A stretch of 64,000 nucleotides of DNA from Sedimentibacter acidaminivorans. GTDB taxonomy: Bacteria; Bacillota; Clostridia; Tissierellales; Sedimentibacteraceae. The stretch spans positions 186,001 through 250,000 of the forward strand of contig NZ_JAGGKS010000005.1 in assembly GCF_017873955.1 (NCBI RefSeq). Reading direction: 5' to 3'. The notes beneath the pieces were generated by a model that was given only the letters and a program-made list of their open reading frames with translations, did not search any database and was not told where the DNA came from. Of this stretch, positions 1 through 8,122 are shown piece by piece. The position numbers were made by a program, and so were the translations under genes. Positions within the stretch are counted from its first letter, which is position 1; every line of letters starts with the position of its first letter.

Positions 1-1110
1 GTGGGTTCTACTGAAGAAATATTGAAGAAATATAACGAACAAGATTATGAAATTATAGATGCTAAGGATAAAGCTGTGTTACCTGGATTTATAGATTCAC
101 ATACACACTTCATTTTTGGTGGATATAGAGCAGATGAGTTCTCGTGGAGACTTAGAGGCGACAGCTATATGTCTATAATGGAAAGAGGCGGTGGGATAAC
201 TAGTTCAGTTAGATCAACTAGAAACACATCTCTAGAAGAGTTTATTAATATTGGCAAGAAACGGTTAGATAAAATGATGGCAATGGGAGTAACTACGGTA
301 GAAGGAAAAAGTGGATATGGTCTTGATTGCGAAACAGAATTAAGACAACTAGAAGCTATGAAAGAATTAAATAAAACTCATGCAATGGATATTGTACCTA
401 CTTTTTTAGGACCTCATAGTGTACTGCCTGAATATAAGGGAAAAGAAAATGAATTTCTTGATATGATGATTAATGAAGTTTTGCCAGTTGTTGCAGATAA
501 AGGTCTTGCTGAGTTTGCAGATATATTTTGTGAGAAAAATGTATTTTCAATTGAACAATCAAGAAAATTTTTAAGTAGTGCAAGAAAATTAGGATTAAAA
601 TTAAAAATACATGCAGATGAAATTGTACAATTAGGTGGAACAGAACTTGCTGTTGAACTTTCTATGTCTTCTGCTGATCACTTATTACAGGCATCAGACG
701 AAGGTATTAAACAATTATCGCAGTCAAATGTTATAGCGACTCTACTACCTGCAACAGCATTTTGCTTAAAAGAAGAATATGCAAGAGGAAGATTTATGAT
801 AGATTCTGGATGCGCTGTGGCTTTAGCTACAGATTTTAATCCAGGAAGCTGCTTTACAAACTCTATTCCTTTAGTTATTGCACTTGCTGCATTGCATATG
901 AAAATGTCTATTGAAGAGATAATATCAGCATTGACTATAAATGCTGCAGCTGCAGTAGGAAGAGAAGATAAGGTAGGAAGTATTGAAATTGGTAAAAAGG
1001 CGGATATAGTAATACTTGAATATCCATCGATTCATTTTCTTCCATATCACGTCGCAGTAAATATAGTTGAAACAGTTATAAAAAATGGAAAAGTTATTAA
1101 GGGAGAGTAA
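1..1110 (+). CDS. hutI: Imidazolonepropionase, 5' end missing
   Basis: Hydrolyses imidazolone-5-propionate to N-formimino-glutamate, the third step of cytoplasmic histidine degradation. The metal-binding amidohydrolase motif DSHTHF lies near residue 35. KIHADE near 203 and ATDFNPGS near 279 are also typical of HutI, and the C-terminal IGKKADIVIL stretch is the usual amidohydrolase end. The visible 369 residues lack roughly the first 45-50 of a normal HutI of about 415. The opening GTG reads as the Val of a VGSTEE stretch inside the gene, so the true start lies left of the window. fchA follows after 1 base, with its ribosome site inside the hutI 3' end. Confidence 0.93.
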   Translation: MGSTEEILKKYNEQDYEIIDAKDKAVLPGFIDSHTHFIFGGYRADEFSWRLRGDSYMSIMERGGGITSSVRSTRNTSLEEFINIGKKRLDKMMAMGVTTVEGKSGYGLDCETELRQLEAMKELNKTHAMDIVPTFLGPHSVLPEYKGKENEFLDMMINEVLPVVADKGLAEFADIFCEKNVFSIEQSRKFLSSARKLGLKLKIHADEIVQLGGTELAVELSMSSADHLLQASDEGIKQLSQSNVIATLLPATAFCLKEEYARGRFMIDSGCAVALATDFNPGSCFTNSIPLVIALAALHMKMSIEEIISALTINAAAAVGREDKVGSIEIGKKADIVILEYPSIHFLPYHVAVNIVETVIKNGKVIKGE

Positions 1111-1111
1111 A

Positions 1112-1738
1112 ATGAATTCTATGATGAAAAATATGACTTTAGTTGATTTTGCAGCTAAAGTAGCTTCAAATTCACCAGTTCCTGGTGGTGGAAGTATGGC
1201 AGCTGTTTGTGGTGCATTAAGCGCTTCATTAGCAGAAATGGTTGCAAATCTAACGGTTGGAAAGAAAAAATACGTTGAAGTTGAATCAGAAATGAAAGCA
1301 ATAGCTGAAAAAGCTTTAGAAATAAGAGAAAAATTGCTAGATGATATACAAAGAGACAGTGATTCATATGATAAAGTTATGGCTTCGTATAAAATGCCAA
1401 AAGAAACAGATGATGAAAAAATAATACGACAAAATGCAATTCAAGAAGGATTAAAATTAGCTGCTTCTGTTCCATTAGATATAGCAGAAACATCACTTGA
1501 AATTTTACCTTTGACAGAATCAGTGGTTACAAAGGGAAATGCAAATGCTGTTACAGATGGACTTGTTGCTTGTATGATGGCAAGGACAGCAGTATTATCA
1601 GCACTATTTAATGTAAAAATCAATTTAGATTCAATAACTGACCAAGATTTTGTAAAAGCAATGAAAGATAAAGTTAATAGTATTGAAACTAAAACTATTG
1701 AGAGTGAGAAAAAAATATTAGATAAGTCACCATTTTAA
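1112..1738 (+). CDS. fchA: Methenyl-THF cyclohydrolase / formimino-THF cyclodeaminase family protein
   Basis: A 208-residue protein of the FTCD_C/FchA family. It probably handles the one-carbon unit released from formiminoglutamate, by cyclodeamination of formimino-THF and/or hydrolysis of methenyl-THF. The family hallmark SPVPGGGSMAA lies near residue 21, in an otherwise all-helical protein. An ATG at 1085 in the same frame lies inside hutI and has no ribosome site. The ATG at 1112 is preceded by GGGAGAG and is preferred. It is the last gene before a strong terminator and so ends the hut transcript. The genes for HutH, HutU and the formiminotransferase are presumably upstream, outside the window. 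Which of the two activities dominates cannot be read from sequence. Confidence 0.88.
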   Translation: MNSMMKNMTLVDFAAKVASNSPVPGGGSMAAVCGALSASLAEMVANLTVGKKKYVEVESEMKAIAEKALEIREKLLDDIQRDSDSYDKVMASYKMPKETDDEKIIRQNAIQEGLKLAASVPLDIAETSLEILPLTESVVTKGNANAVTDGLVACMMARTAVLSALFNVKINLDSITDQDFVKAMKDKVNSIETKTIESEKKILDKSPF

Positions 1739-1747
1739 TGGTATAAT

Positions 1748-1776
1748 AAGAGGGAATAATATCCCTCTTTTTTTAC
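1748..1776 (+). terminator. Rho-independent terminator of the hut operon
   Basis: An 8-bp stem AAGAGGGA / TCCCTCTT (1748-1755, 1762-1769) is followed by a T run. It separates fchA from hutP. Confidence 0.85.
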
Positions 1777-1812
1777 GAATTAAAATATTATAGTAGTGCA
1801 AAGGAGTATTTC

Positions 1813-2250
1813 ATGGAGAAAAAAGGAATTGGAAAAATTGCATTAATGTTAGCACTTACTTCAGGAGACATAGATAATATTAAAAATTATTATGAGAGTA
1901 AAAATTATGTAATATATAAAGGACAGGCAGGTTCAATGGACCCTAAAAAAATTGTTGCAGCTATTGAAACTGCCGCTTCAAGGGAAGACATTATAAGAGA
2001 AAACTATCATGAAGAACATGCACTTTACCATTCAATAATCGAAGCCCTAAGTGGTTATTGTAGAGGTCAAGTAATGTTAGGTGAAGTTTTAAGAAGTGCA
2101 GGACTAACTTTTACAATTGTTAGAGGTCCTTTGATAGAGGGTGACAGATCAAGTGGAAATTGGATAGCCATTGTCCTTTATGGGCAGATAGGTTCACCAA
2201 GAAGAGGGTTTGAACATGAAGCAATAGGCATGGGCATACAGCCAATATAA
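1813..2250 (+). CDS. hutP: HutP, histidine-responsive RNA-binding antiterminator
   Basis: HutP binds L-histidine and Mg2+, then the hut leader RNA at spaced NAG triplets, preventing termination. The 145-residue length matches the family (about 148 in Bacillus subtilis). The metal-ligand pattern is intact: His69 and His73 in EEHALYH and His135 in GFEHEA, the same spacing as His73, His77 and His139 of B. subtilis HutP as I recall it. The block VAAIETA and the RGQ..LG stretch are also HutP-like. It starts at an ATG preceded by AAGGAG. Unlike Bacillus, where hutP opens the operon, it sits here downstream of the hut genes behind a terminator and 26 bases before a LysR gene. Confidence 0.93.
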   Translation: MEKKGIGKIALMLALTSGDIDNIKNYYESKNYVIYKGQAGSMDPKKIVAAIETAASREDIIRENYHEEHALYHSIIEALSGYCRGQVMLGEVLRSAGLTFTIVRGPLIEGDRSSGNWIAIVLYGQIGSPRRGFEHEAIGMGIQPI

Positions 2251-2276
2251 TAGTTTTTGATAGAACAGGAGAAGAA

Positions 2277-3188
2277 ATGAACACATCTTACTTAAGAACA
2301 TTTATTGAAGTAGTGAACTTAAGAAATATCTCACGAGCTGCTGAAAAATTATTTATTACTCAACCTGCAGTTTCAAAACAACTTCAGTTATTAGAAAAGG
2401 ATTTTGGAGCAGTGTTATTGAAAAAAAACGGGAGAGAAATAATACCTACTGATGATGGACACTTGCTATATAAATATGCAATAAATATACTAAATGAAGA
2501 AAATAAAATATATTCTAAATTGAGAAATGAAGAAAATGAGTTGTCAGGAGAATTATGTATATATACCAGCTCTTTGCCAGCAGATTATTATATTCATGAT
2601 TTAATAATTGATTTTAGCAAGGCATATCCAAATGTTACATATAATATAAAAAAAGTTGATTCAAAAGAAGTTTACAACTTTATAGAAGATGGATTGACTA
2701 GTTTTGGTTTTACAGGTACTACATATAAAAACAGAAAAATAAAAAATATTTGTATAGCAGAAGATGAAGTAATACTTATTGCATCAAAAAATAAATATGA
2801 TGAATACAAAGATAAAAAAGTTGATATTAGTACGTTAATGTCAGAAAATTTTATTTTAAGGGAAAAAGGCTCTGCAACTTTAAAAACATTCGAAGAAATG
2901 TTAAATAAAAAAAATATAAGACTTGAAGATTTAAAAGTTAAAGTTCAAGTTGAAGATAATGAATTAATCAAAATTTTTGTACATAACAATATGGGATTAG
3001 CAGTAATGTCAAAAATTTCAGTAGAAAGAGAAATAAACAAAGGATTAATATACCCTATTGCTGTTGAAAAATTAGATTTGAACAGAAAATTATTCTATGT
3101 ATATCACGAAGATAGATATTTTTCTAAGTTAGAGGAGACATTTAAGGAATATATAATAGAAAAGTTTATATCATCTTCGGATATGTAA
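2277..3188 (+). CDS. LysR-family transcriptional regulator
   Basis: A 303-residue protein with the standard LysR layout. The N-terminal winged helix-turn-helix covers about residues 1-60, with NISRAAEKLFITQPAVSKQ as the recognition region. A periplasmic-binding-protein-like effector domain covers about residues 90-295. It starts at ATG 2277, 26 bases after hutP, and is probably cotranscribed with it. A perfect 11-bp hairpin terminator follows the stop codon. The location suggests control of histidine or amino acid metabolism, but neither the effector nor the operator is visible, so this is inference. Confidence 0.87.
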   Translation: MNTSYLRTFIEVVNLRNISRAAEKLFITQPAVSKQLQLLEKDFGAVLLKKNGREIIPTDDGHLLYKYAINILNEENKIYSKLRNEENELSGELCIYTSSLPADYYIHDLIIDFSKAYPNVTYNIKKVDSKEVYNFIEDGLTSFGFTGTTYKNRKIKNICIAEDEVILIASKNKYDEYKDKKVDISTLMSENFILREKGSATLKTFEEMLNKKNIRLEDLKVKVQVEDNELIKIFVHNNMGLAVMSKISVEREINKGLIYPIAVEKLDLNRKLFYVYHEDRYFSKLEETFKEYIIEKFISSSDM

Positions 3189-3190
3189 GT

Positions 3191-3220
3191 AGAGTCCGAG
3201 GAAACCTCGGACTCTTTTCT
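3191..3220 (+). terminator. Terminator after the LysR gene
   Basis: A perfect 11-bp stem AGAGTCCGAGG / CCTCGGACTCT with an AAA loop, followed by TTT and C/T-rich sequence. It lies between the LysR gene and the oppositely oriented small peptide gene and could serve both. Confidence 0.85.
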
Positions 3221-3230
3221 TAATATATGA

Positions 3231-3344
3231 CTAACAGTCTTCTTCACCGCAGAAGTTAAACAATACCACTAACAATAAGAAGAAAAATAGTAAGTTAGTG
3301 CCACCTGCACCTCCAACGTTGTTACAACCACCGAAAAATCCCAT
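3231..3344 (-). CDS. Small Gly/Cys hydrophobic peptide (YjcZ-like spore-type miniprotein)
   Basis: A 37-residue reading frame starting at ATG (3344) with a near-perfect ribosome site AAGGAGGT (3351-3358 on this strand). The translation has three parts: MGFFGGCNNVGGAGG, then a single hydrophobic stretch of about 13 residues (LLFFFLLLVVLFN), then a C-terminal FCGEEDC tail. This matches the style of the YjcZ-type tiny sporulation/coat membrane proteins of Firmicutes, which have a Gly-rich head, one membrane helix and a short tail. The assignment is by general architecture. Function is unknown. Two or more Cys at either end could allow crosslinking. Confidence 0.7.
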   Translation of the reverse strand: MGFFGGCNNVGGAGGTNLLFFFLLLVVLFNFCGEEDC

Positions 3345-3456
3345 ATATAAACCTCCTTAAATGTTTTGTTTTCTTATTATATGTCTAAGGGGTTATACTG
3401 TTACAGTGTAAATTAAAATTAAAAGCAATATATTGTTTCAAATTGAGGATAAAATA

Positions 3457-3999
3457 ATGATTATGAAAAAATTAGATAAAGAATATATAGAAATAGTTAA
3501 GGATATATTAAGTCTAAAAGAATTTAAGGCAACTAAAAATATAAAACATCACGGCAATGGAGTTTACGAGCACAGTGTTAATGTTTCGTATTTATCTTAT
3601 AAAATTGCAAAAAAAATTAATGCTGATTATTTTTGTGCTGCTAGAGCAGGATTGCTACATGATTTTTTCTATTTTGATTGGAGAAGTGAAGAAGCAAAAA
3701 TTAGAAGAAAAAGCTATAAGGGATTAGAAAAGATTACTAAAATGCATGGATTTGCACATCCATTTGAAGCATATGAAAATGCTTCAAAGTATTTCACTCT
3801 GAATAAAAGAGAAAAGGATGTAATTATGAAACATATGTTTCCACTTGTTCCGATTTTTCCAAGATACATTGAAAGCTGGATTGTATCAATATCCGATAAG
3901 ATAATAGCAACACAAGAAATTTATTATGAAATTATAAATGTTGTTAAAGCTTTGATAAATAAAAAAAACATAATAATTAGGACAAGTAGAAGCTTTTAA
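3457..3999 (+). CDS. HD-domain phosphohydrolase-like protein
   Basis: A protein of about 180 residues with an HD-domain metal site. His of YEHSVNVS and the pair in GLLHDFFYFDW provide the H...HD ligands. A further His in MHGFAHPFEA and a late Asp in SISDKI complete the pattern of uncharacterised clostridial HD proteins. A TTG at 3433 is in frame, but the ATG at 3457 has GAGG at 3445-3448 at good spacing and is chosen. It stands alone between the small peptide gene and the convergent SOD-like gene. The substrate is unknown; the family includes nucleotide phosphohydrolases. Confidence 0.75.
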   Translation: MIMKKLDKEYIEIVKDILSLKEFKATKNIKHHGNGVYEHSVNVSYLSYKIAKKINADYFCAARAGLLHDFFYFDWRSEEAKIRRKSYKGLEKITKMHGFAHPFEAYENASKYFTLNKREKDVIMKHMFPLVPIFPRYIESWIVSISDKIIATQEIYYEIINVVKALINKKNIIIRTSRSF

Positions 4000-4027
4000 A
4001 GGGACGCATTTGTGAGTCCCCTTAAAA
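3994..4027. terminator. Bidirectional terminator
   Basis: A 12-bp stem with one mismatch, TTTTAAAGGGAC / GTCCCCTTAAAA. It overlaps the HD gene stop codon and has AT tails on both sides, as expected between convergent genes. Confidence 0.7.
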
Positions 4028-4063
4028 TTGCAAGCAAATAAACATTACTTAAAATTATTTCAA

Positions 4064-4639
4064 CTAATCTCTTTCATTAACAATTCTAAAATCTAGATTT
4101 TCAAAGAATGAGTCAATATATAGCCCTCTGTTTATTCCATAATCAATCATATATGCATGCTCATATACATCTAGCACAATTAATGGTTTTGCACATATGA
4201 TTACACCATCATCATGTGAGTCTTGACCGTATATATAATAATCATCTGTGTATATATCATGGCAAAAAGTTACCCATCCACGCATAGACATGCCTATGCA
4301 TTTAAATTTATCCTTAAAGTTTTTATATGAACCAAAGTTATCTATTATTATTTTTTCGATTTTTCCAGAAGGTGTAGTATTATTTCCAGTTAAGTTTCCA
4401 AAATATAGTTCATGAAGCTTAATAGAATCGATACAGAAAGTGGTTGCCTTTTCAGCAGATCTAATAGGACTATAATTTGAATTGCAGGTTGTAAACATTC
4501 CTTCTGATTCCATATTTTCATTTACCTTGTTTAGTGAATCTATATATTTTGTATATAAAGTATAGTGTTGACCAAGTTGTGCTGGAGTCATATATTTAAC
4601 GTTTGAAAAATTAAATTGTTTAGGAATAAATTTTCTCAT
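4064..4639 (-). CDS. Fe/Mn superoxide dismutase-like protein
   Basis: A 191-residue protein of the Fe/Mn SOD fold. Putative metal ligands remain: His25 in GQHYTLY, His76 in KLHELYFGN, and Asp157 and His161 in DVYEHAYMIDYG. Second-shell positions differ from classical enzymes. The HH pair after the first ligand is absent, and the usual WxW before the third ligand block reads WVTF. Activity as a true dismutase is therefore uncertain. Translation starts at ATG 4639 (MRKFIPKQ), preceded by GGAGGTT. An ATG 14 codons upstream lacks a ribosome site. Divergent from polA. It may protect or crosslink spore or vegetative structures, but this is inference. Confidence 0.8.
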   Translation of the reverse strand: MRKFIPKQFNFSNVKYMTPAQLGQHYTLYTKYIDSLNKVNENMESEGMFTTCNSNYSPIRSAEKATTFCIDSIKLHELYFGNLTGNNTTPSGKIEKIIIDNFGSYKNFKDKFKCIGMSMRGWVTFCHDIYTDDYYIYGQDSHDDGVIICAKPLIVLDVYEHAYMIDYGINRGLYIDSFFENLDFRIVNERD

Positions 4640-4680
4640 AAAAACCTCCAAATTTATTTTATATATAATTATATGTACCA

Positions 4681-4709
4681 TAAAGGTAATAAATGAAAAA
4701 ATACCTTTA
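4681..4709. promoter_or_regulatory. Spaced inverted repeat between SOD-like gene and polA
   Basis: TAAAGGTA (4681-4688) and TACCTTTA (4702-4709) form an 8-bp inverted repeat with a 13-base spacer. The right arm overlaps the putative polA -35 element. It could be an operator for a dimeric regulator of either divergent gene. No known regulator box is recognised. Confidence 0.4.
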
Positions 4710-4734
4710 CCGTGAGTATATAAATTGATATAAT
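4706..4734 (+). promoter_or_regulatory. Putative sigma-A promoter of the polA operon
   Basis: TTTACC at 4706-4711, a 17-base spacer, and TATAAT at 4729-4734, ending 27 bases before the polA start codon. Confidence 0.6.
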
Positions 4735-4761
4735 TAAAATAATAACTCTAGGAGGAATTTA

Positions 4762-7494
4762 ATGAACAATAAAATAATGATTTTAGATGGTAATAGTTTG
4801 CTCTTTAGAGCATTTTATGCAATGCCTCCTTTAAAGACAAAAAAGGGACAGTATACTAATGCGGTATACGGTTTTTTAAGTATGCTCTATAAACTTATAG
4901 ATACATATTCTCCTGATTATATTTGTACTGCATTTGATCCTGAAAAACCAACATTTAGACATGAACAGTACAAAGACTATAAGGCAGGTAGGGCAAAGGC
5001 ACCTAATGAACTTGTAGAGCAATTTAAGTTAATTAGAGATGTTCTTGAAGTACATAATATTAAGTGCATCGAAATCAATGGATTTGAAGCTGATGACGTA
5101 GCTGGAACGATTGCGTGTGAAGCTGAAAAAAAAGGTGCAGAGGTTTATCTTGTTACTAGTGATAAAGACTATTTGCAGTTAATAAGTGAAAATATTAAAG
5201 TGCTTCTAACTAAAAAGGGCGTAACAAATATTAAAGAAATGGATGAACAAGCAATTTCTGATGATTATGGGATATCACCAACGCAATTTGTTGATTTAAA
5301 AGCTTTGATGGGTGACCAATCAGATAATATCCCAGGAGTTATGGGAGTTGGAGAAAAGACTGCCCTTAAGTTGATACAGCAATATGGAAGCTTAGATTGC
5401 ATATACGATAATATAGAAGAAATAAAGGGCAAGCTTAAAGAAAAACTTGAAGGGGACAAAATACAGGCATATATGAGTCAGACTCTTGCCAGAATAATTA
5501 AAGATATACCAATTGAATTTGATTTGGAAGAGTTTAGATTAATTGAGCCTGATGCTAATAAACTTATTGTGCTATATGATGAACTTGAATTTAGGAACTT
5601 TAAGAAGAGAGTAAAAGAAATACCTGAAATTCAAAATGATTCACAGATGTCTATGTTTGATTCAGTTTCAGATGGTGAAGAAAAAAAATTAGGTATAAAT
5701 AATATTTCCACTAGCGAAGACTTGACTTATGTAGATAATAAAGAAGACATAGCTCAAATTATTCTTAAAGTAAAAAATAGTAAAAAGGTAGCAGTTAAGT
5801 TTCTTTTAGACGGAGAAAGGGCTTTATACAGCAACGCTGTTTGTTTAGGTATATCTGATTGTAAAGGAAGTATATTTTATATTGATTTTAATGAAGTAGA
5901 AGAGAAATTTGTTTTAGAAAGCTTGAAAGAAATTTTTGAATCTAAAGATATAATTAAAATCGGACATGGAATTAAAAGTGAAGTAATTTATCTTATGAAA
6001 AAAAGTATTTTTATAGAGAATATTGGATTTGATAGCGAGATAGGAAAATATTTACTTGATCCATCAGAAAGTTCCTATTCTATTGATAAATTAGCATATG
6101 AATATTTAAAAGTTGAAAACAGTACAGAAAACGAGTATTTAGGAACTGGAAAGAAAAGATTGTCATTTAAAGAGGTCGAGCAGGGTAAAAGCAAAGAGTA
6201 TTTATTTAATTATCTAAATACCGTAGTTAAATTAGAAGAAAAAATGTGTTTAGAAATTCAAGAATTTAATATGACTAATCTTTTTCAGAAAATAGAACTA
6301 CCATTAATTGAAGTTTTAGCATACATGGAATATGAAGGATTTAAAGTAGATTTAGAAATATTAAATAAATTAGGAGTACATTTTGCAGAAAAAATATCAT
6401 CATTAGAAGAAAAAATATATATCTTGGCAGGTGAAAAATTTAATATTAATTCACCAAAGCAACTTTCGGTAATATTGTTTGAAAAGCTAGGATTAACTGT
6501 TATTAAAAAAACAAAAACAGGAATATCAACAAATGCTGAAGTTCTTGAAAAACTAAAATCAGAACATGAGATTGTAAGTTATATATTAGAATATAGACAG
6601 ATGGTTAAACTTAATTCTACATATGTTGAAGGATTAAAATCCGTAACGGATATCAATACTAACAGGGTACATTCTATATTCAATCAAACCATTGCATCTA
6701 CTGGACGAATTAGTAGCACAGAACCTAATTTGCAAAATATACCTACGAGAACAGACGAGGGTAGAGAGCTTAGAAAGGCATTTGTTACAGAAGATGGTTA
6801 TGTTCTTTGTGATGCTGACTATTCGCAAATTGAACTTAGAGTTCTTGCACACCTTGCAGATGAAACTAACCTTATAGAATCATTTAAAAATGGCGTAGAT
6901 ATTCATACAAAAACTGCTTCAGAGGTTTTTAAGGTTAAAATAGAAGATGTAACATATGAGATGAGGAGTAGGGCAAAAGCGGTAAATTTTGGGATAGTTT
7001 ATGGTATAAGTGATTATGGATTGAGTAGAGATTTAGATATACCTAGAAAGGAATCTAAAGTATATATTGAAAACTATCTTTCTTATTATAAAAATATTGA
7101 AAAATATATGAAGGACATTGTTGAACAAGGTAAGAAAGAAGGATATGTTGAAACATATTTTGGCAGGAGAAGATATATACCAGAACTTTCATCAAGAAAT
7201 TTCAATATACGTTCTTTTGGTGAAAGAATAGCCCTCAACACTCCAGTACAGGGAACTGCAGCTGATATTATCAAAGCTGCAATGGTTAATGTTTATAATA
7301 GATTAAAAAATAATAAAATGAAGTCAAAGCTTATACTTCAAGTTCACGATGAACTTATTATCGAAACGCATTTATCTGAGTTAGAAGAAGTTAAAAAAAT
7401 ACTAAAAGAAGAAATGGAAAATGTTGTTAATGACTTTAAAGTTCATTTAGATGCAGATGTGAATGTAGGTGGTAGCTGGTATGAAGCAAAATAA
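4762..7494 (+). CDS. polA: DNA polymerase I
   Basis: A 910-residue DNA polymerase I for gap filling, primer removal and repair. The N-terminal 5'-3' exonuclease covers about 1-290, with LDGNSLLFRAFYA, FEADDVAGTIA and GDQSDNIPGV. The middle 3'-5' exonuclease fold (about 320-500) lacks the DxE metal motif and reads VKFLLDGER there, so proofreading is probably absent, as in other Firmicutes. The polymerase domain has motif A DADYSQIELR (catalytic Asp686), motif B RSRAKAVNFGIVYG and motif C QVHDELIIE (Asp863). ATG 4762 has AGGAGG upstream. The gene overlaps coaE by 14 bases, so the two are translated as an operon. Confidence 0.97.
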   Translation: MNNKIMILDGNSLLFRAFYAMPPLKTKKGQYTNAVYGFLSMLYKLIDTYSPDYICTAFDPEKPTFRHEQYKDYKAGRAKAPNELVEQFKLIRDVLEVHNIKCIEINGFEADDVAGTIACEAEKKGAEVYLVTSDKDYLQLISENIKVLLTKKGVTNIKEMDEQAISDDYGISPTQFVDLKALMGDQSDNIPGVMGVGEKTALKLIQQYGSLDCIYDNIEEIKGKLKEKLEGDKIQAYMSQTLARIIKDIPIEFDLEEFRLIEPDANKLIVLYDELEFRNFKKRVKEIPEIQNDSQMSMFDSVSDGEEKKLGINNISTSEDLTYVDNKEDIAQIILKVKNSKKVAVKFLLDGERALYSNAVCLGISDCKGSIFYIDFNEVEEKFVLESLKEIFESKDIIKIGHGIKSEVIYLMKKSIFIENIGFDSEIGKYLLDPSESSYSIDKLAYEYLKVENSTENEYLGTGKKRLSFKEVEQGKSKEYLFNYLNTVVKLEEKMCLEIQEFNMTNLFQKIELPLIEVLAYMEYEGFKVDLEILNKLGVHFAEKISSLEEKIYILAGEKFNINSPKQLSVILFEKLGLTVIKKTKTGISTNAEVLEKLKSEHEIVSYILEYRQMVKLNSTYVEGLKSVTDINTNRVHSIFNQTIASTGRISSTEPNLQNIPTRTDEGRELRKAFVTEDGYVLCDADYSQIELRVLAHLADETNLIESFKNGVDIHTKTASEVFKVKIEDVTYEMRSRAKAVNFGIVYGISDYGLSRDLDIPRKESKVYIENYLSYYKNIEKYMKDIVEQGKKEGYVETYFGRRRYIPELSSRNFNIRSFGERIALNTPVQGTAADIIKAAMVNVYNRLKNNKMKSKLILQVHDELIIETHLSELEEVKKILKEEMENVVNDFKVHLDADVNVGGSWYEAK

Positions 7495-8110
7495 TAGACC
7501 ACGTGTTATAATTATTACAGGAAGTATAGGAACTGGTAAGTCAACTGCAGTAAATATAATTATGGAAATGGGATATAAAGTTCTTGATTCTGATAAAATA
7601 GTTCATGATGGGTATAAACTTGGGAGAAAAATGCATTATGAAGTAGTAGACTACTTCGGAGATGAAATAATAAACTGTAACGGAGAAATAAACAGGAAAA
7701 AATTAGGTAAAATAGTGTTTAGTAATAAATCAAGTTTAGAAAAATTAAATGAAATTGTACATCGCTTTGTTGTTAAGGAACTTATCCTTGGGATAAAAAA
7801 ATGCAATGAAAAAATTATTTTTTTAGATATACCTTTATTATTAGAAGAAAAAGATAATTTAGAGAAATATGGGTTAATATATGATGAGATATGGCTAGTT
7901 TATGTTAATTCAGATATACAAAAAGAGCGGCTTAGAAAAAGGGCAATAAGTGAAAACAAAAACCCTGAAGATGTATTAAATATTATTGATAAACAAATTT
8001 CTATAGAAATAAAGAAAACTATGGTGGATGAAGTAATATTTAATGAAGGTACAATAGAAGAGTTGCGTAAACAAATAGAAGAGTTGCTAAGTAAAGGACA
8101 AATAAGTTAG
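7481..8110 (+). CDS. coaE: Dephospho-CoA kinase
   Basis: Phosphorylates dephospho-CoA with ATP, the final step of coenzyme A synthesis, in the cytoplasm. The P-loop GSIGTGKST lies near residue 13. DSDKIVHDGY near 36 is the conserved DAD-like block, and DIPLLLEE near 113 is the typical Asp-Pro-Leu-Leu family motif. Length 209 is normal. A GTG at 7469 is in frame, but ATG 7481 follows AGGTGG at good spacing and matches the family N terminus. It overlaps the end of polA. The polA-coaE order is a common Firmicute arrangement. Confidence 0.94.
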   Translation: MKQNNRPRVIIITGSIGTGKSTAVNIIMEMGYKVLDSDKIVHDGYKLGRKMHYEVVDYFGDEIINCNGEINRKKLGKIVFSNKSSLEKLNEIVHRFVVKELILGIKKCNEKIIFLDIPLLLEEKDNLEKYGLIYDEIWLVYVNSDIQKERLRKRAISENKNPEDVLNIIDKQISIEIKKTMVDEVIFNEGTIEELRKQIEELLSKGQIS

Positions 8111-8122
8111 GAAGGTTAAATT

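Noticed and set aside
1085-1111. Upstream ATG for fchA inside hutI
   Set aside because: No Shine-Dalgarno before it; ATG 1112 has GGGAGAG and gives the family N terminus.
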